A stretch of 64,000 nt of DNA, taken from the NCBI GenBank assembly GCA_019636495.1, contig JAHBXL010000003.1, positions 124,001-188,000 of the forward strand, given 5' to 3'. The position numbers and the translations under genes are program-made. Under the pieces are notes generated by a model that worked only from the letters and a program-made list of their open reading frames with translations, was not told the origin of the DNA and made no database searches. This stretch comes from Phycisphaeraceae bacterium. Lineage in GTDB: Bacteria > Planctomycetota > Phycisphaerae > Phycisphaerales > UBA1924. Positions within the stretch are counted from its first letter, which is position 1. Each line of letters opens with the position of its first letter. Below are positions 53,560 to 62,741 of this stretch, in pieces.

Positions 53560-54420
53560 ATGCCGCGAGACGAGCTGTTGGTCGCGGGCCAGCAGCTGGT
53601 GCACGCCATGCAGTACTACTGGCTGCTCGGGCTGTCCGATGCGCGCGTGTCCCGATGCGATGCAACGAATCGTCTCATGATCGATGCGGTTGCGGTTGAT
53701 CAGGCTGTACTGAAGGTCGCTGCGCGCCCACCGCTCGGACTGGAGGTCGACCAGGTCCATCTGTTGCGATCGTGGGAGGCGCTTCAGAAGCTCACCGAGG
53801 GACAGTGGGAGGTGTCGTGGGGGGCTCTCGCTCGACCAGTGGGATCCTGGACAAGTGCTTCACAGAAGTTCGATCCATCTGAGGGAAACAAGCTGATTCT
53901 GCTTGCCGACGAGTTCGGCTTGGGATCTCCCTTCCGGGTTGCCACCGCCGGATCTCCGCTTCGACCGGACCTGCTTCCGTACGTGCCGGCCTACTCAATC
54001 AAGAACCTCAAGCCAGTTCGGTTCGAGTTGTGGCGCTGGTACACAGCGAGCTATTCGGTGGCCGCACAATTGGTGAGGGGTCTGGGGGCCATGTGCAGCG
54101 AGTTGGGGCTCGATACCGAGGACCCCAACGACCTCGCCAAACCGGCGATGATCGAGTTGATTCATGCGCTTATGAATGCCTGGGGACGAGACATCGCCCA
54201 ACGGGTCGCGACCGCGATCGGGCATCAGGTTTACTTCATCCCGAATAGCTGGTCAACAGACGAATCGTCACCCCGCGGTCTGTGGAACGGCGATTTCAGT
54301 GGGCTGGTGCCCGCGCAGCCGCTGGATCGCCTTCCAGAACGAGCATCGATCGACCAGCCGGCCATGATCAAGTCGTTGTTCACATTACTCTCTGGAGGAT
54401 CGCACCCAGACCCCGACTGA
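53560..54420 (+). CDS. Cargo gene of element 1, uncharacterised
   Basis: 286 residues from the ATG at 53560 (GTG at 53500 would add 20). Soluble, helical; ELLVAGQQLVHAMQYYWLLGLSDARV and SYSVAAQLVRGLGAMCSELGLD are amphipathic helices. No recognised family. It is not a normal part of MoxR-VWA operons. The sequence is somewhat less GC-biased than its neighbours. Confidence 0.6.
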   Translation: MPRDELLVAGQQLVHAMQYYWLLGLSDARVSRCDATNRLMIDAVAVDQAVLKVAARPPLGLEVDQVHLLRSWEALQKLTEGQWEVSWGALARPVGSWTSASQKFDPSEGNKLILLADEFGLGSPFRVATAGSPLRPDLLPYVPAYSIKNLKPVRFELWRWYTASYSVAAQLVRGLGAMCSELGLDTEDPNDLAKPAMIELIHALMNAWGRDIAQRVATAIGHQVYFIPNSWSTDESSPRGLWNGDFSGLVPAQPLDRLPERASIDQPAMIKSLFTLLSGGSHPDPD

Positions 54421-54485
54421 CAGCCGGGCGTACACATCGTCGGATCGCATTCAGTTCCCTTCTCCCAACCGCGTTCCTCTGCTCC

Positions 54486-54518
54486 CCTCTGATTGCTCCG
54501 CTTCCTCTGTGTTCCCTC
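54486..54518 (-). repeat. Inverted repeat 1, right
   Basis: Minus strand: GAGGGAACACAGAGGAAGC then GGAGCAATCAGAGG. Ends eight bases before the DUF58 ATG. Confidence 0.75.
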
Positions 54519-54525
54519 CGAACCC

Positions 54526-55515
54526 ATGCTCAAAACCCCCAACATCAAGCGCCCCGAACGGCTCGAAGACCTGCTCGAGCCTGCGCTCATGGCGCGGCTG
54601 GGGCAACTCGATGTCTCCAGCCGCAAGATCTTCGCCGGCAAACTCAAGGGCGAGCGGCGGTCCAAGAAACGCGGCCAGTCGGTCGAGTTCGCCGATCACC
54701 GGCCCTATGTCGTCGGCGACGACCTGCGGCACATCGACTGGAACATCTACGGTCGGCTCGACCGCCTCTTCCTCAAACTCTTCCTCGAGGAGGAAGACCT
54801 GTCGCTGCACGTCGTCGTCGATTGCTCGACGAGCATGGATGCGGGCGAGCCCAACAAGTTCCTGTTCTGCCAGAAACTCGCCGCGAGCCTGGCGTACATC
54901 GGCCTGGTGAACCTCAACCGCGTCGCGATTTCGGCGATCGGCGAGCGGATCGACACGCTGGCCATCGAGGGCGGCGCGGGTGTGAACGGCGATGCGCCGA
55001 GCGTTTCCAGCGGGTTGGTTTCGACGCTGCGCGATCTCCGCGGCCGTCGGCGGCTCGACGACATCTCGCGATACCTGATCGGCCTGGAGCCCATCGGCGG
55101 CACGCGCTTCACCGATGCCTGCAAGAAGATCGCCCTCACCCGCCGCGGCAAGGGCGTGATGATCGTGCTGTCGGACTTCATGGTGAAGGAGGGCTACGAG
55201 ACGGGCCTGCGCCTGCTCGTCGGCCACGGATACGACCTGTTCGCCATCCAGGTGCTCAGCCCGCAGGAGATGGAGCCGGAGAAGGGGGGCATCGGCGGCG
55301 ACCTGCGCCTGAAGGACATGGAGGATGGGGACACCGCGGAGGTGACCATCACCGCGCCGCTCCTGAAGAAGTACAAGCAGACGCTCAACGCCTACTGCAA
55401 CCGCCTGCACGAGTTCTGCGCCCAGCGCGACATCGTGCACATGACGGTGAAGAGCGATACGCCGATCGACACGCTGGTGCTGGATTACCTGCGGCGGCGT
55501 GGGTTGTTGAAGTAG
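54526..55515 (+). CDS. DUF58 domain protein (VWA-like)
   Basis: 329 residues. LMARLGQLDVSSRKIFAGKLKGERRSKKRGQSVEF and YVVGDDLRHIDWNIYGRLDRL are the DUF58 signature; a following VWA-like part has VVDCSTSMD (DxSxS) and VLSDFMVKEGYE. Typical partner of MoxR. No strong ribosome site; the start lies just after the right repeat of element 1. Confidence 0.93.
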   Translation: MLKTPNIKRPERLEDLLEPALMARLGQLDVSSRKIFAGKLKGERRSKKRGQSVEFADHRPYVVGDDLRHIDWNIYGRLDRLFLKLFLEEEDLSLHVVVDCSTSMDAGEPNKFLFCQKLAASLAYIGLVNLNRVAISAIGERIDTLAIEGGAGVNGDAPSVSSGLVSTLRDLRGRRRLDDISRYLIGLEPIGGTRFTDACKKIALTRRGKGVMIVLSDFMVKEGYETGLRLLVGHGYDLFAIQVLSPQEMEPEKGGIGGDLRLKDMEDGDTAEVTITAPLLKKYKQTLNAYCNRLHEFCAQRDIVHMTVKSDTPIDTLVLDYLRRRGLLK

Positions 55516-55522
55516 GGCCGAA

Positions 55523-55565
55523 GAGGGAACACAGAGGTAACAGAGCAAGCAGAGGGCAACAGAGG
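55523..55565 (+). repeat. Inverted repeat 2, left
   Basis: GAGGGAACACAGAGG, TAA, CAGAGCAAGCAGAGG, then GCAACAGAGG. 39 of 43 positions match the right copy. Confidence 0.85.
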
Positions 55566-56080
55566 TGGGATTGGAAACGGACATTCTCGGCTCCCGCGGA
55601 CCTTCGCAGCGAACCATCCCTGACAGATGGAACCAGATCTCTCGCGCGGTCATCGGGGCTGCAATCGATGTCCACAACTCGCTCGGACCGGGGCTGCTTG
55701 AGAATCTCTACGAGGAGGCGATGGCCCACGAGCTTCTGCTGCGGCGAATCCCCTTCCGCCGACAGCAGCCAATCCGACTCCACTACAAAGGAGTTGAGAT
55801 CGGCGACCTGCGTCTCGATCTCGTTGTTGACGACCTGATCGTCGTCGAGTTGAAGGCGGTCGAACGCACCGCCGAGGTCCATCGGGCCCAGGCACTTTCC
55901 TATCTGCGATCAACCGATCTGCCCCTTGGCCTGCTCATCAACTTCAACCACCCGCGTCTGGTCGATGGTGTCTCGCGAATCCTCAATGTCCTCTGCCCCG
56001 CCTTTCTCGCACTCCCGGCTACTCCTCCGTTGCCCTCCGCTTGCTCTGATCCCTCTGTGTTCCCTCCGGAGGAAGAATGA
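55565..56080 (+). CDS. GxxExxY-family protein (PD-(D/E)xK-like)
   Basis: 171 residues from GTG 55565 (TTG 55571 also possible). The family motif is Gly43-x2-Glu46-x2-Tyr49 (GLLENLYEE), and a nuclease-like core has Asp85 (LRLDLVV) and Glu95-x-Lys97 (VVELKAVE). Natural ends are near residue 142 (RILNVL); the last 28 residues are encoded by the right inverted repeat and look Pro/Ser-rich. The stop overlaps the next ATG (ATGA). Family function is unknown; a DNA-acting role is inferred from the core. Confidence 0.8.
   Translation: MGLETDILGSRGPSQRTIPDRWNQISRAVIGAAIDVHNSLGPGLLENLYEEAMAHELLLRRIPFRRQQPIRLHYKGVEIGDLRLDLVVDDLIVVELKAVERTAEVHRAQALSYLRSTDLPLGLLINFNHPRLVDGVSRILNVLCPAFLALPATPPLPSACSDPSVFPPEEE
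56024..56066 (-). repeat. Inverted repeat 2, right
   Basis: Minus strand: GAGGGAACACAGAGG, GAT, CAGAGCAAGCGGAGG, then GCAACGGAGG. It is read as the C-terminal codons of the GxxExxY gene; GGAGGAAG, the ribosome site of the next gene, follows directly at 56067. Confidence 0.85.
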
Positions 56081-58239
56081 CCTTCGCCACACCCATCCTC
56101 GCCGGCATCGCCGCGGCCATCGCCGTGCCGGCGTTGATCATCCTCTACTTCCTCAAACTCCGCCGGCGCGACATGGAGGTCTCGACGACGCTGCTGTGGA
56201 AGAAGGCCATCCAGGACCTGCAGGCCAACGCGCCGTTCCAGAAACTCCGCAACAACATCCTGCTCTTCCTGCAACTGCTGATTCTCGCCGCGGCGTTGCT
56301 CGCGCTGGCGCAGCCCGAGTACCGCGACCAGGGCCTGACCAACGCGCGGCACATCATCATCATCGACAACTCCGCGAGCATGAACGCGACCGATGGCCGT
56401 GTCCTTCCGCCGGGCGCGCCGCCCGAGTCGACGCCGACGACGCGGCTTGATGCCGCGAAGCAGCGCGCCCTGCAACTGGTCGATGCGCTCAAGGAGCCGG
56501 GCGTCTTCGACAACCAGGGCGAGGAAGCGATGGTCATCGTCTTCAATGCCAGCGCACAGGTGCTGCAGACCTTCACGCCCAGCAAGACCGACCTGCGGAA
56601 CGCGATCAACAGCATCCAGCCGACCGATGCGCCGGGGCAACTCGAGCGCGCGTGGGCGCTGGCCGAGGCCTACACCGGCAAGAAGGTGTTTCAGGAGGAC
56701 AAGGGGTTCGTTCCCGTGGGTCCCGGCGCAACGGTGCACCTGCTCTCCGATGGCCGCCTGCCCGATGCGATGAAAGTGCAGCGCGGCGAAACCGATGCGG
56801 TCTTCTACCACCGCGTCGGCACGCCCGATGCGCCCAACGTCGGCATCACCGGCGTCCGCGCCGAGCGGGCCTTCGACAACCCGTCGCGCCTGTCGATCTT
56901 CGTCGGTCTGCAATCGACCGCGCGCCAGCCCCGCAGCGTCGATGTCGAACTCATCATCGACGGCGCGACGACCAACGTGCGCGACGTCGTCGTGGGCGCG
57001 GCCAGGCCCAAGGACGCCGCCGCGCTCGACCAGGACGACAACGACGGCAAGGAAGACTCCGGCGACAAGTGGGTGCCGGGGCTGGGCGGGTTCGTCTTCC
57101 CGATCGACCGCGCCGAGGGCGGCATCGCCACCGTGCGCATCTCGACGCGCGAGCCCGATGCCCTCCCATCCGACAACATCGGCTATCTCGTCATCCCGCC
57201 CGCCAAGCGACTTGCCGTCGCGCTCGTCTCCGAGGGCAGTCTGCTCATCCAGTCCGCGTTCCGCGGCATGAAACTCTCGGCCCTCGACGTCATCAAGCCC
57301 GCGCAGTTCCAGCAGATGCTCGACGATGGCAAGGCCGGTCAATACGACGTGTTCGTGCTGGACCGGTTCCTGCCGCAGGTGAAGGTCGCCGCCGTCGGCG
57401 CCCCCGCCGATGCCGCGCCGGGCGACGCCGGCGCAGCGCGTACGCCCGGCCTGCCGCCGGGGCGCAGTCTGGTGCTCGGCGCGGTGCCGCCGCCGCCGCT
57501 GGGCGTGGTGGACGAGGGCCCGGCCGAGGGCGCGGTGTTCGCCGATTTCCGCCGCGACCACCCGGCGCTGGCCCTGTCGGCCCTCGACAAGATCACGATC
57601 TCGAAGTTCCGGCGCGTGTCGGTCCGACCCGATACGCCGGTCCGCGTGCTGGCCTCGACCGACAAGGGCCCGGGCGTGCTGGAGGTCTCCGATGCCTCGG
57701 TGCTGTCGATCGTCGTGCCATGGGACCCGGGCGATTCGGACTGGTGGCTCGATCCCGGCTGGGTGCTGTTCATGGCCGGCGCGGTGCTCTACCTGTCGGA
57801 CTCGGGCGCTGGCGCCAGCGGCGACACCGTCCGTCCCGGCGACACGCTCCGCACCCGCGTGCCCCTCGGCTCGCGCGATGTCCGCCTGACCACGCCCGAC
57901 AACGCGCGGCACACCCTCGAGCCCGCCGGCGATGGCTCGGTCGCCTTCGGGCCCGTGCTGCGAAATGGCATCTACACCGTCTCGTGGCAGGGTCCCGGCA
58001 CCGCAGCCGACTTTGTCGTCGATGGCCGATCGCGGAGGCCGATCGCCGCGAACCTCGCCGACCCCAACGAGTCCGACATCGGCGCGGCGGCGAGGCTCGA
58101 CCTGGCCAATGACCGCGTCTCGGCCCGGAGCGACGAGGAGACCGCGCTGCGCCGCAAGATCTGGCCGTACCTGCTGCTGGTCGCGCTGGCGATCATCATG
58201 CTGGAGTGGTGGGTGTACAACCGCAAGGTCGCGATCTGA
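56077..58239 (+). CDS. BatA-like VWA membrane protein
   Basis: 720 residues. BatA N-terminal pair of helices (about 7-27, 60-79), VWA with MIDAS Asp97-x-Ser99-x-Ser101 (IIIDNSASM), a large beta-rich middle, and a C-terminal helix (about 695-715). Part of the VWA-MoxR-DUF58 machinery thought to assemble or mature envelope complexes. Starts with the ATG overlapping the GxxExxY stop and has GGAGGAAG from element 2. Confidence 0.92.
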   Translation: MTFATPILAGIAAAIAVPALIILYFLKLRRRDMEVSTTLLWKKAIQDLQANAPFQKLRNNILLFLQLLILAAALLALAQPEYRDQGLTNARHIIIIDNSASMNATDGRVLPPGAPPESTPTTRLDAAKQRALQLVDALKEPGVFDNQGEEAMVIVFNASAQVLQTFTPSKTDLRNAINSIQPTDAPGQLERAWALAEAYTGKKVFQEDKGFVPVGPGATVHLLSDGRLPDAMKVQRGETDAVFYHRVGTPDAPNVGITGVRAERAFDNPSRLSIFVGLQSTARQPRSVDVELIIDGATTNVRDVVVGAARPKDAAALDQDDNDGKEDSGDKWVPGLGGFVFPIDRAEGGIATVRISTREPDALPSDNIGYLVIPPAKRLAVALVSEGSLLIQSAFRGMKLSALDVIKPAQFQQMLDDGKAGQYDVFVLDRFLPQVKVAAVGAPADAAPGDAGAARTPGLPPGRSLVLGAVPPPPLGVVDEGPAEGAVFADFRRDHPALALSALDKITISKFRRVSVRPDTPVRVLASTDKGPGVLEVSDASVLSIVVPWDPGDSDWWLDPGWVLFMAGAVLYLSDSGAGASGDTVRPGDTLRTRVPLGSRDVRLTTPDNARHTLEPAGDGSVAFGPVLRNGIYTVSWQGPGTAADFVVDGRSRRPIAANLADPNESDIGAAARLDLANDRVSARSDEETALRRKIWPYLLLVALAIIMLEWWVYNRKVAI

Positions 58240-58281
58240 CCGGTGATAGGGGGTGCCGCCGCCGCGCCCCGGGCGTTGCGG

Positions 58282-58287
58282 TATCCT
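58282..58287 (+). promoter_or_regulatory. Predicted -10 box, leaderless start
   Basis: TATCCT, six bases (TCCCCC), then the ATG at 58294; a TTGCGG lies directly upstream, not at normal -35 distance. Confidence 0.45.
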
Positions 58288-58293
58288 TCCCCC

Positions 58294-58965
<672 letters not shown>

Positions 58966-58992
58966 ATCATCGGGAGGGGCGAGGAGCCGTTC

Positions 58993-60402
58993 ATGCTCGC
59001 TGTAGCAGTCATCGGGTTTCTCGCGGCGGCATTGACACAGCCCGCGCCGGCATCGCCGGAGTTGAAGGTCCTCTGGACCGTCCCGCTGAAGTCGCACAGT
59101 TTCGGCGGCGGGGCGGTGGCGGATGTCAACGGCGACGGCTTCGCTGATGTCGCGTTCTGTACGTACTTCGGGGACTCGCGGGTGATAGTGCTGTCAGGCA
59201 AGGATGGCTCGACCATCTGGGAGTACTCGGATGGCAACCACTGCTACGACGCATCGTGCAAGTTCGCGGATGTGACGGGCGATGGGCGGCTGGACCTCGT
59301 CGCGCCGAACTCATCGGGTTGCCGCGTGCTGTGCTTTGATGCCGCGACGGGCAAGGTGAAGTGGGACACCTTCCTCGGGGAGGGCGAGTGCATCGATACG
59401 CCGCCGTGGATTGGTGATGCGGACGGCGACGGGTCGATGAACGTGGTCGTTGGAACTTTCAAGGGCAGGCTGCACGTGCTCGCCGGAGAGAACGGCAGGG
59501 TGCTTCGCACGCTCCAGGTCGCGCCGGACCCGGCCGATGGGCGCAGCCTCAACGCGATCCAGACCTGCCCGCTGGTGTTCGATCTCGATGGCGACGGAGT
59601 CAACGACTACCTGGCGGGCGTCTTCTCGCGACGCAAGGCCGACCTTGGCTACTACGCGATCTCCGGCAGAGACGGCACGCGGCTGTGGCGAGTCGAACTG
59701 CCCGACAGTGTGTATCACGGGCCGGCGCTGGCCAGCGACGGCAAGGACCAACTGCTATTCTTCGGTTGTTATGATGGCCGCCTCCGCTGCGTCGAGGCCA
59801 GGTCAGGACTTGTCCGTTGGGACCGGCCCAGCGGCGATCATTACATCATGGCACCCTGCGCCATCGCGCCTGCAGGTCCGGATGGCGCGCTCCGCGTGCT
59901 CTGGACAAGTGTCCGATGGGGCGCGCTCGCGCTCGATGGAACACCCGAGCCCGCTCCGCGGCGTTGGCCCGCCGCGGCCGGCCACGCCACGCGCGGCGCG
60001 AGCATCGCCGACCTCACCGGCAACGGACGGCCCGATGTCGCTGTCGTCACCAGCGCCGGGCTGCTGGCGGTGTTCGACGGCGGAAGACTCGTTTGCCAGT
60101 TCGACGGCGCGGCCCTTCTGGACGAGGGCCTGCGCGCGTCCGACGGCTCGAACGGTGCGGTGCTCGCGGACCTTGACGGCGATGGGCTGCTGGACGCGTT
60201 CTTTGTCGTTGGCGGCGGCGGCGGGACCGGGCCCGATGGGCAGGCCGGGCCTCGGTACGGGTTGGCCATCGCCGTTACCGGCTTTGCCGGCCGCGCATCG
60301 CACACCAACGGCTGGTACATGATCCGCCACGACCTGCAGAACACGGGCAATACCGCCACGCCCTTGGACCCGTTCCTGGCGCGTCATATCCCGCTGCGTT
60401 GA
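58993..60402 (+). CDS. FG-GAP/VCBS-repeat exported protein
   Basis: 469 residues with a signal peptide (MLAVAVIGFLAAALTQPAPA). Six calcium-binding D-x-(N/D/T)-G-(D/N)-G loops: DVNGDG, DVTGDG, DADGDG, DLDGDG (twice) and DLTGNG, spaced as in FG-GAP blades, plus PQQ-like GKDGSTIWEY and ENGRVL segments. An integrin-like propeller, extracytoplasmic; ligand unknown. Alone, convergent with the scpA operon. Confidence 0.85.
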   Translation: MLAVAVIGFLAAALTQPAPASPELKVLWTVPLKSHSFGGGAVADVNGDGFADVAFCTYFGDSRVIVLSGKDGSTIWEYSDGNHCYDASCKFADVTGDGRLDLVAPNSSGCRVLCFDAATGKVKWDTFLGEGECIDTPPWIGDADGDGSMNVVVGTFKGRLHVLAGENGRVLRTLQVAPDPADGRSLNAIQTCPLVFDLDGDGVNDYLAGVFSRRKADLGYYAISGRDGTRLWRVELPDSVYHGPALASDGKDQLLFFGCYDGRLRCVEARSGLVRWDRPSGDHYIMAPCAIAPAGPDGALRVLWTSVRWGALALDGTPEPAPRRWPAAAGHATRGASIADLTGNGRPDVAVVTSAGLLAVFDGGRLVCQFDGAALLDEGLRASDGSNGAVLADLDGDGLLDAFFVVGGGGGTGPDGQAGPRYGLAIAVTGFAGRASHTNGWYMIRHDLQNTGNTATPLDPFLARHIPLR

Positions 60403-60445
60403 TGGGTGTCATCATCGGCACATCGCTCGCGCCGGATCCGCCGCT

Positions 60446-62038
60446 CTACGGGTGCTGTTCCTCGCCCACGACCGACCGGTCCGCCCGGATCGTCGCCAGA
60501 TCGGGGATCGGCGACAGGCCGTTCGCGACTCGCAGTGCGTTCTGTTCGGCAAGGTGTGTGCCGAGATTCTGCGGCGCAAAGCGGCCCAGGTGGCCATCGG
60601 CACGCACGACCCACAAGAGCCGGGCCGCACGCGGCGTGCTCTCCGCCGGTTCGTCGTGACCGATCACCAGCCAGAGTTCTCCCGGCATGTCGGCGGGGTC
60701 GATCCCGTAGTACACGAACACCGTGTCGCCCACGCGGCAGGCGATGGTGTTCCCGGGGATGCCGGTCATCGCGCTGCGCACCGCGGTTTCCTGTGTGGTC
60801 ACATCGGCCAACTGGAAATCGTCGATGGACATGCTGCCGATGAGCACGTTGGCAGTCGGGCGCGGGTCCGATGGGGCCCACGGGGGCGCGTTGGGGTCTC
60901 TTCGGTTCGCGACAAACTGCCCCGGCCATACGCCCCCGGACTTGATCAGTTCCGCCGGATGCGTCGGCCACTCATCGTGCGCTGCGTGATGAGCCAGCAG
61001 GGCCGCGCCCCACTGGTGGATGCGCGATGCTTCGGCGTCATTCTGAAAGGCATTTGGCGCAATCGCCAACGTCTGTGCTGTCGCGGCCTGCGCCTGTGTC
61101 GCCGCGGCCTGGGCCTGGGCTTGGGCCGCGAACTGCGCCGCCGCGGACGCCTGCGACGCCGAGTACCAGATCATGCCGGCGATGATCGCGACCGCCGCGC
61201 CCACGAGCAGGACCAGCGGCGCCAGCACCGCGACGATGGCACGCCAGGTCTCGACGCGCTGGGCCGCGAGCACCATCATCGTCGCCGCGACCGCCCACCA
61301 GATGCCGCTGATGAACGAGAAGTAGAACCCCAGGCACGGGACGGCGATGACCACCATCGCCGCACTGGAGTACAGCATGCACTGCGTGGTCCGGCCGATC
61401 CCCGCGGCGACCGGGCCCGTGAGCACAAGGACGAGGTGCGCCGCCGCCGCCCAGATGAACGCGCCGATCAGCACGGCCGCCACAATGCCGAGGTAGAACA
61501 CGGTCAGGCCGCCCGCCATGCCGCCGAAACCGCCGCCGCCCGCTCCGAACAGGATGAACACCATCAACGCGGCGAAGGGCAGCAGCAGTCCCGTGCAGAC
61601 GTACACGCCATTGGTGATCAGCGCGAACCAAGCCGATTGCAGCGTCGACGCGCTGTCGGGCGTTGCTTCCATCAGGCGGTTGGGCGTCCCCAGCGACTTC
61701 AGAGTCGTGCTCAGCCAGGCGCGGAAGAACCCGCGCTTGTCGCGCTCCAGCCACGGGTTCATCTCGACCTTGGTCTGCTCCTCGCGCACGCCCTCGGTCG
61801 GCAGCAGGACCATGTCGTCCATGTCCACGCTGCGTCCGCACGAGACGCACGCAAACGTTCGCGGCGACAGGTGCCCGCGGTCGCCGGTTCCGTAGTACGC
61901 CTGGTCGCAATGCGGGCAGCAGAACCGAACCGCGTTGAGCACGAAGTCAAAGTCGCCGGGCCGGAAGCCCGTGCCGCATTCCGGGCAACGCCGGTCGCGG
62001 ATCTGCCAGAGCGGGTAGTCACAGGTCTTGCAGCGCAT
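60446..62038 (-). CDS. Zinc-ribbon multi-helix membrane protein
   Basis: 530 residues. N-terminal zinc ribbons (Cys3-x2-Cys6, Cys18-x2-Cys21; Cys41-x2-Cys44, Cys64-x2-Cys67), about six transmembrane segments (about 135-310), a coil of Ala/Gln (ASQASAAAQFAAQAQAQ), then an extracytoplasmic C-terminal domain. No family recognised beyond the zinc ribbons. Last gene of the scpA operon, 22 bases after the membrane gene. Confidence 0.65.
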   Translation of the reverse strand: MRCKTCDYPLWQIRDRRCPECGTGFRPGDFDFVLNAVRFCCPHCDQAYYGTGDRGHLSPRTFACVSCGRSVDMDDMVLLPTEGVREEQTKVEMNPWLERDKRGFFRAWLSTTLKSLGTPNRLMEATPDSASTLQSAWFALITNGVYVCTGLLLPFAALMVFILFGAGGGGFGGMAGGLTVFYLGIVAAVLIGAFIWAAAAHLVLVLTGPVAAGIGRTTQCMLYSSAAMVVIAVPCLGFYFSFISGIWWAVAATMMVLAAQRVETWRAIVAVLAPLVLLVGAAVAIIAGMIWYSASQASAAAQFAAQAQAQAAATQAQAATAQTLAIAPNAFQNDAEASRIHQWGAALLAHHAAHDEWPTHPAELIKSGGVWPGQFVANRRDPNAPPWAPSDPRPTANVLIGSMSIDDFQLADVTTQETAVRSAMTGIPGNTIACRVGDTVFVYYGIDPADMPGELWLVIGHDEPAESTPRAARLLWVVRADGHLGRFAPQNLGTHLAEQNALRVANGLSPIPDLATIRADRSVVGEEQHP

Positions 62039-62060
62039 CGTTCGGTGGTTCGCCTCGATC

Positions 62061-62741
62061 TCAGGAAATCCGCCCGTGTTGCCGGCTTGCCCAGCGCCCG
62101 ACCTCGGCCTTCACCTTGGCCCGAGAGAACCAGATCAGCAGGAACGCCGGCAGCGCGCACCCCCACGCCAGGCTCCAGATGACGGTCATCGCGATTGTCG
62201 CCACCATGACGCCGGTCATCACGCCCTGCATCTGCGGAGGCGCGTTGGGGTCCTCGGCCATCATCCGCGTGACCTCCATCATGATCACATACTGCATCCA
62301 GCCCGCATACGCGGTGCCGGCGATCGTGGCGAAGATCTTTGCCAGCGACCACCACACCGCCGCGGGTCGCGCCATCGGCCGCCGCGCGTGCATCAGCCAC
62401 CCCACGACGATCAGCGCGATGCCGAGCAGGAACTTCAGCGCCTCGCCGGCCACGATGAAGGGCATCATCGACTTGATCAACGGGAGAAGTTCCGGCCCGG
62501 CGGGGCCCGCGCCCATGGTCTGCACGGGCATCGTGCCCAGCATCATCATCACGTTGGACCCGATCCCCCACATCCCGCCGATGACCCCGAGCGCGCCGAA
62601 CACGATGCAGATGATTCCCACAACGCTCGGCCATGCCGCGGGGCGGTCCGGGATCGCCAGCATGCCCGGCGCCGTCGGCGGCGCTGCGGGCGGTGGCGGG
62701 GGCACCTGATCGGCGTTTTCCGCGCCCGGGAACTGGCTCAT
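62061..62741 (-). CDS. Uncharacterised membrane protein
   Basis: 226 residues. Pro/Ala-rich N-terminus (1-35) then four transmembrane segments (SVVGIICIVFGALGVIGGMWG; FIVAGEALKFLLGIALIVVGW; and two later). Unrecognised. Its ATG overlaps the scpA stop (TCAT on the plus strand at 62738-62741), so the two are coupled. Confidence 0.65.
   Translation of the reverse strand: MSQFPGAENADQVPPPPPAAPPTAPGMLAIPDRPAAWPSVVGIICIVFGALGVIGGMWGIGSNVMMMLGTMPVQTMGAGPAGPELLPLIKSMMPFIVAGEALKFLLGIALIVVGWLMHARRPMARPAAVWWSLAKIFATIAGTAYAGWMQYVIMMEVTRMMAEDPNAPPQMQGVMTGVMVATIAMTVIWSLAWGCALPAFLLIWFSRAKVKAEVGRWASRQHGRIS

Larger units (their letters stand above)
53429..54518. mobile_element. Element 1: inverted-repeat-flanked single-gene insertion
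   Basis: A gene of unknown function lies between two imperfect inverted repeats (53429-53460 and 54486-54518; 29 of 33 positions match with one gap), placed between moxR and DUF58, which are normally adjacent in such operons. No transposase and no clear target duplication. The repeat is of the same family as in element 2. Confidence 0.6.
55523..56066. mobile_element. Element 2: GxxExxY gene between inverted repeats
   Basis: 544 bases bounded by 43-base inverted repeats (39/43 identical) and containing one gene. It separates DUF58 from the next VWA gene. The repeats match those of element 1 over their whole shared length, so one family produced both insertions. The inserted gene is translationally coupled to the downstream VWA gene. 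Confidence 0.7.
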
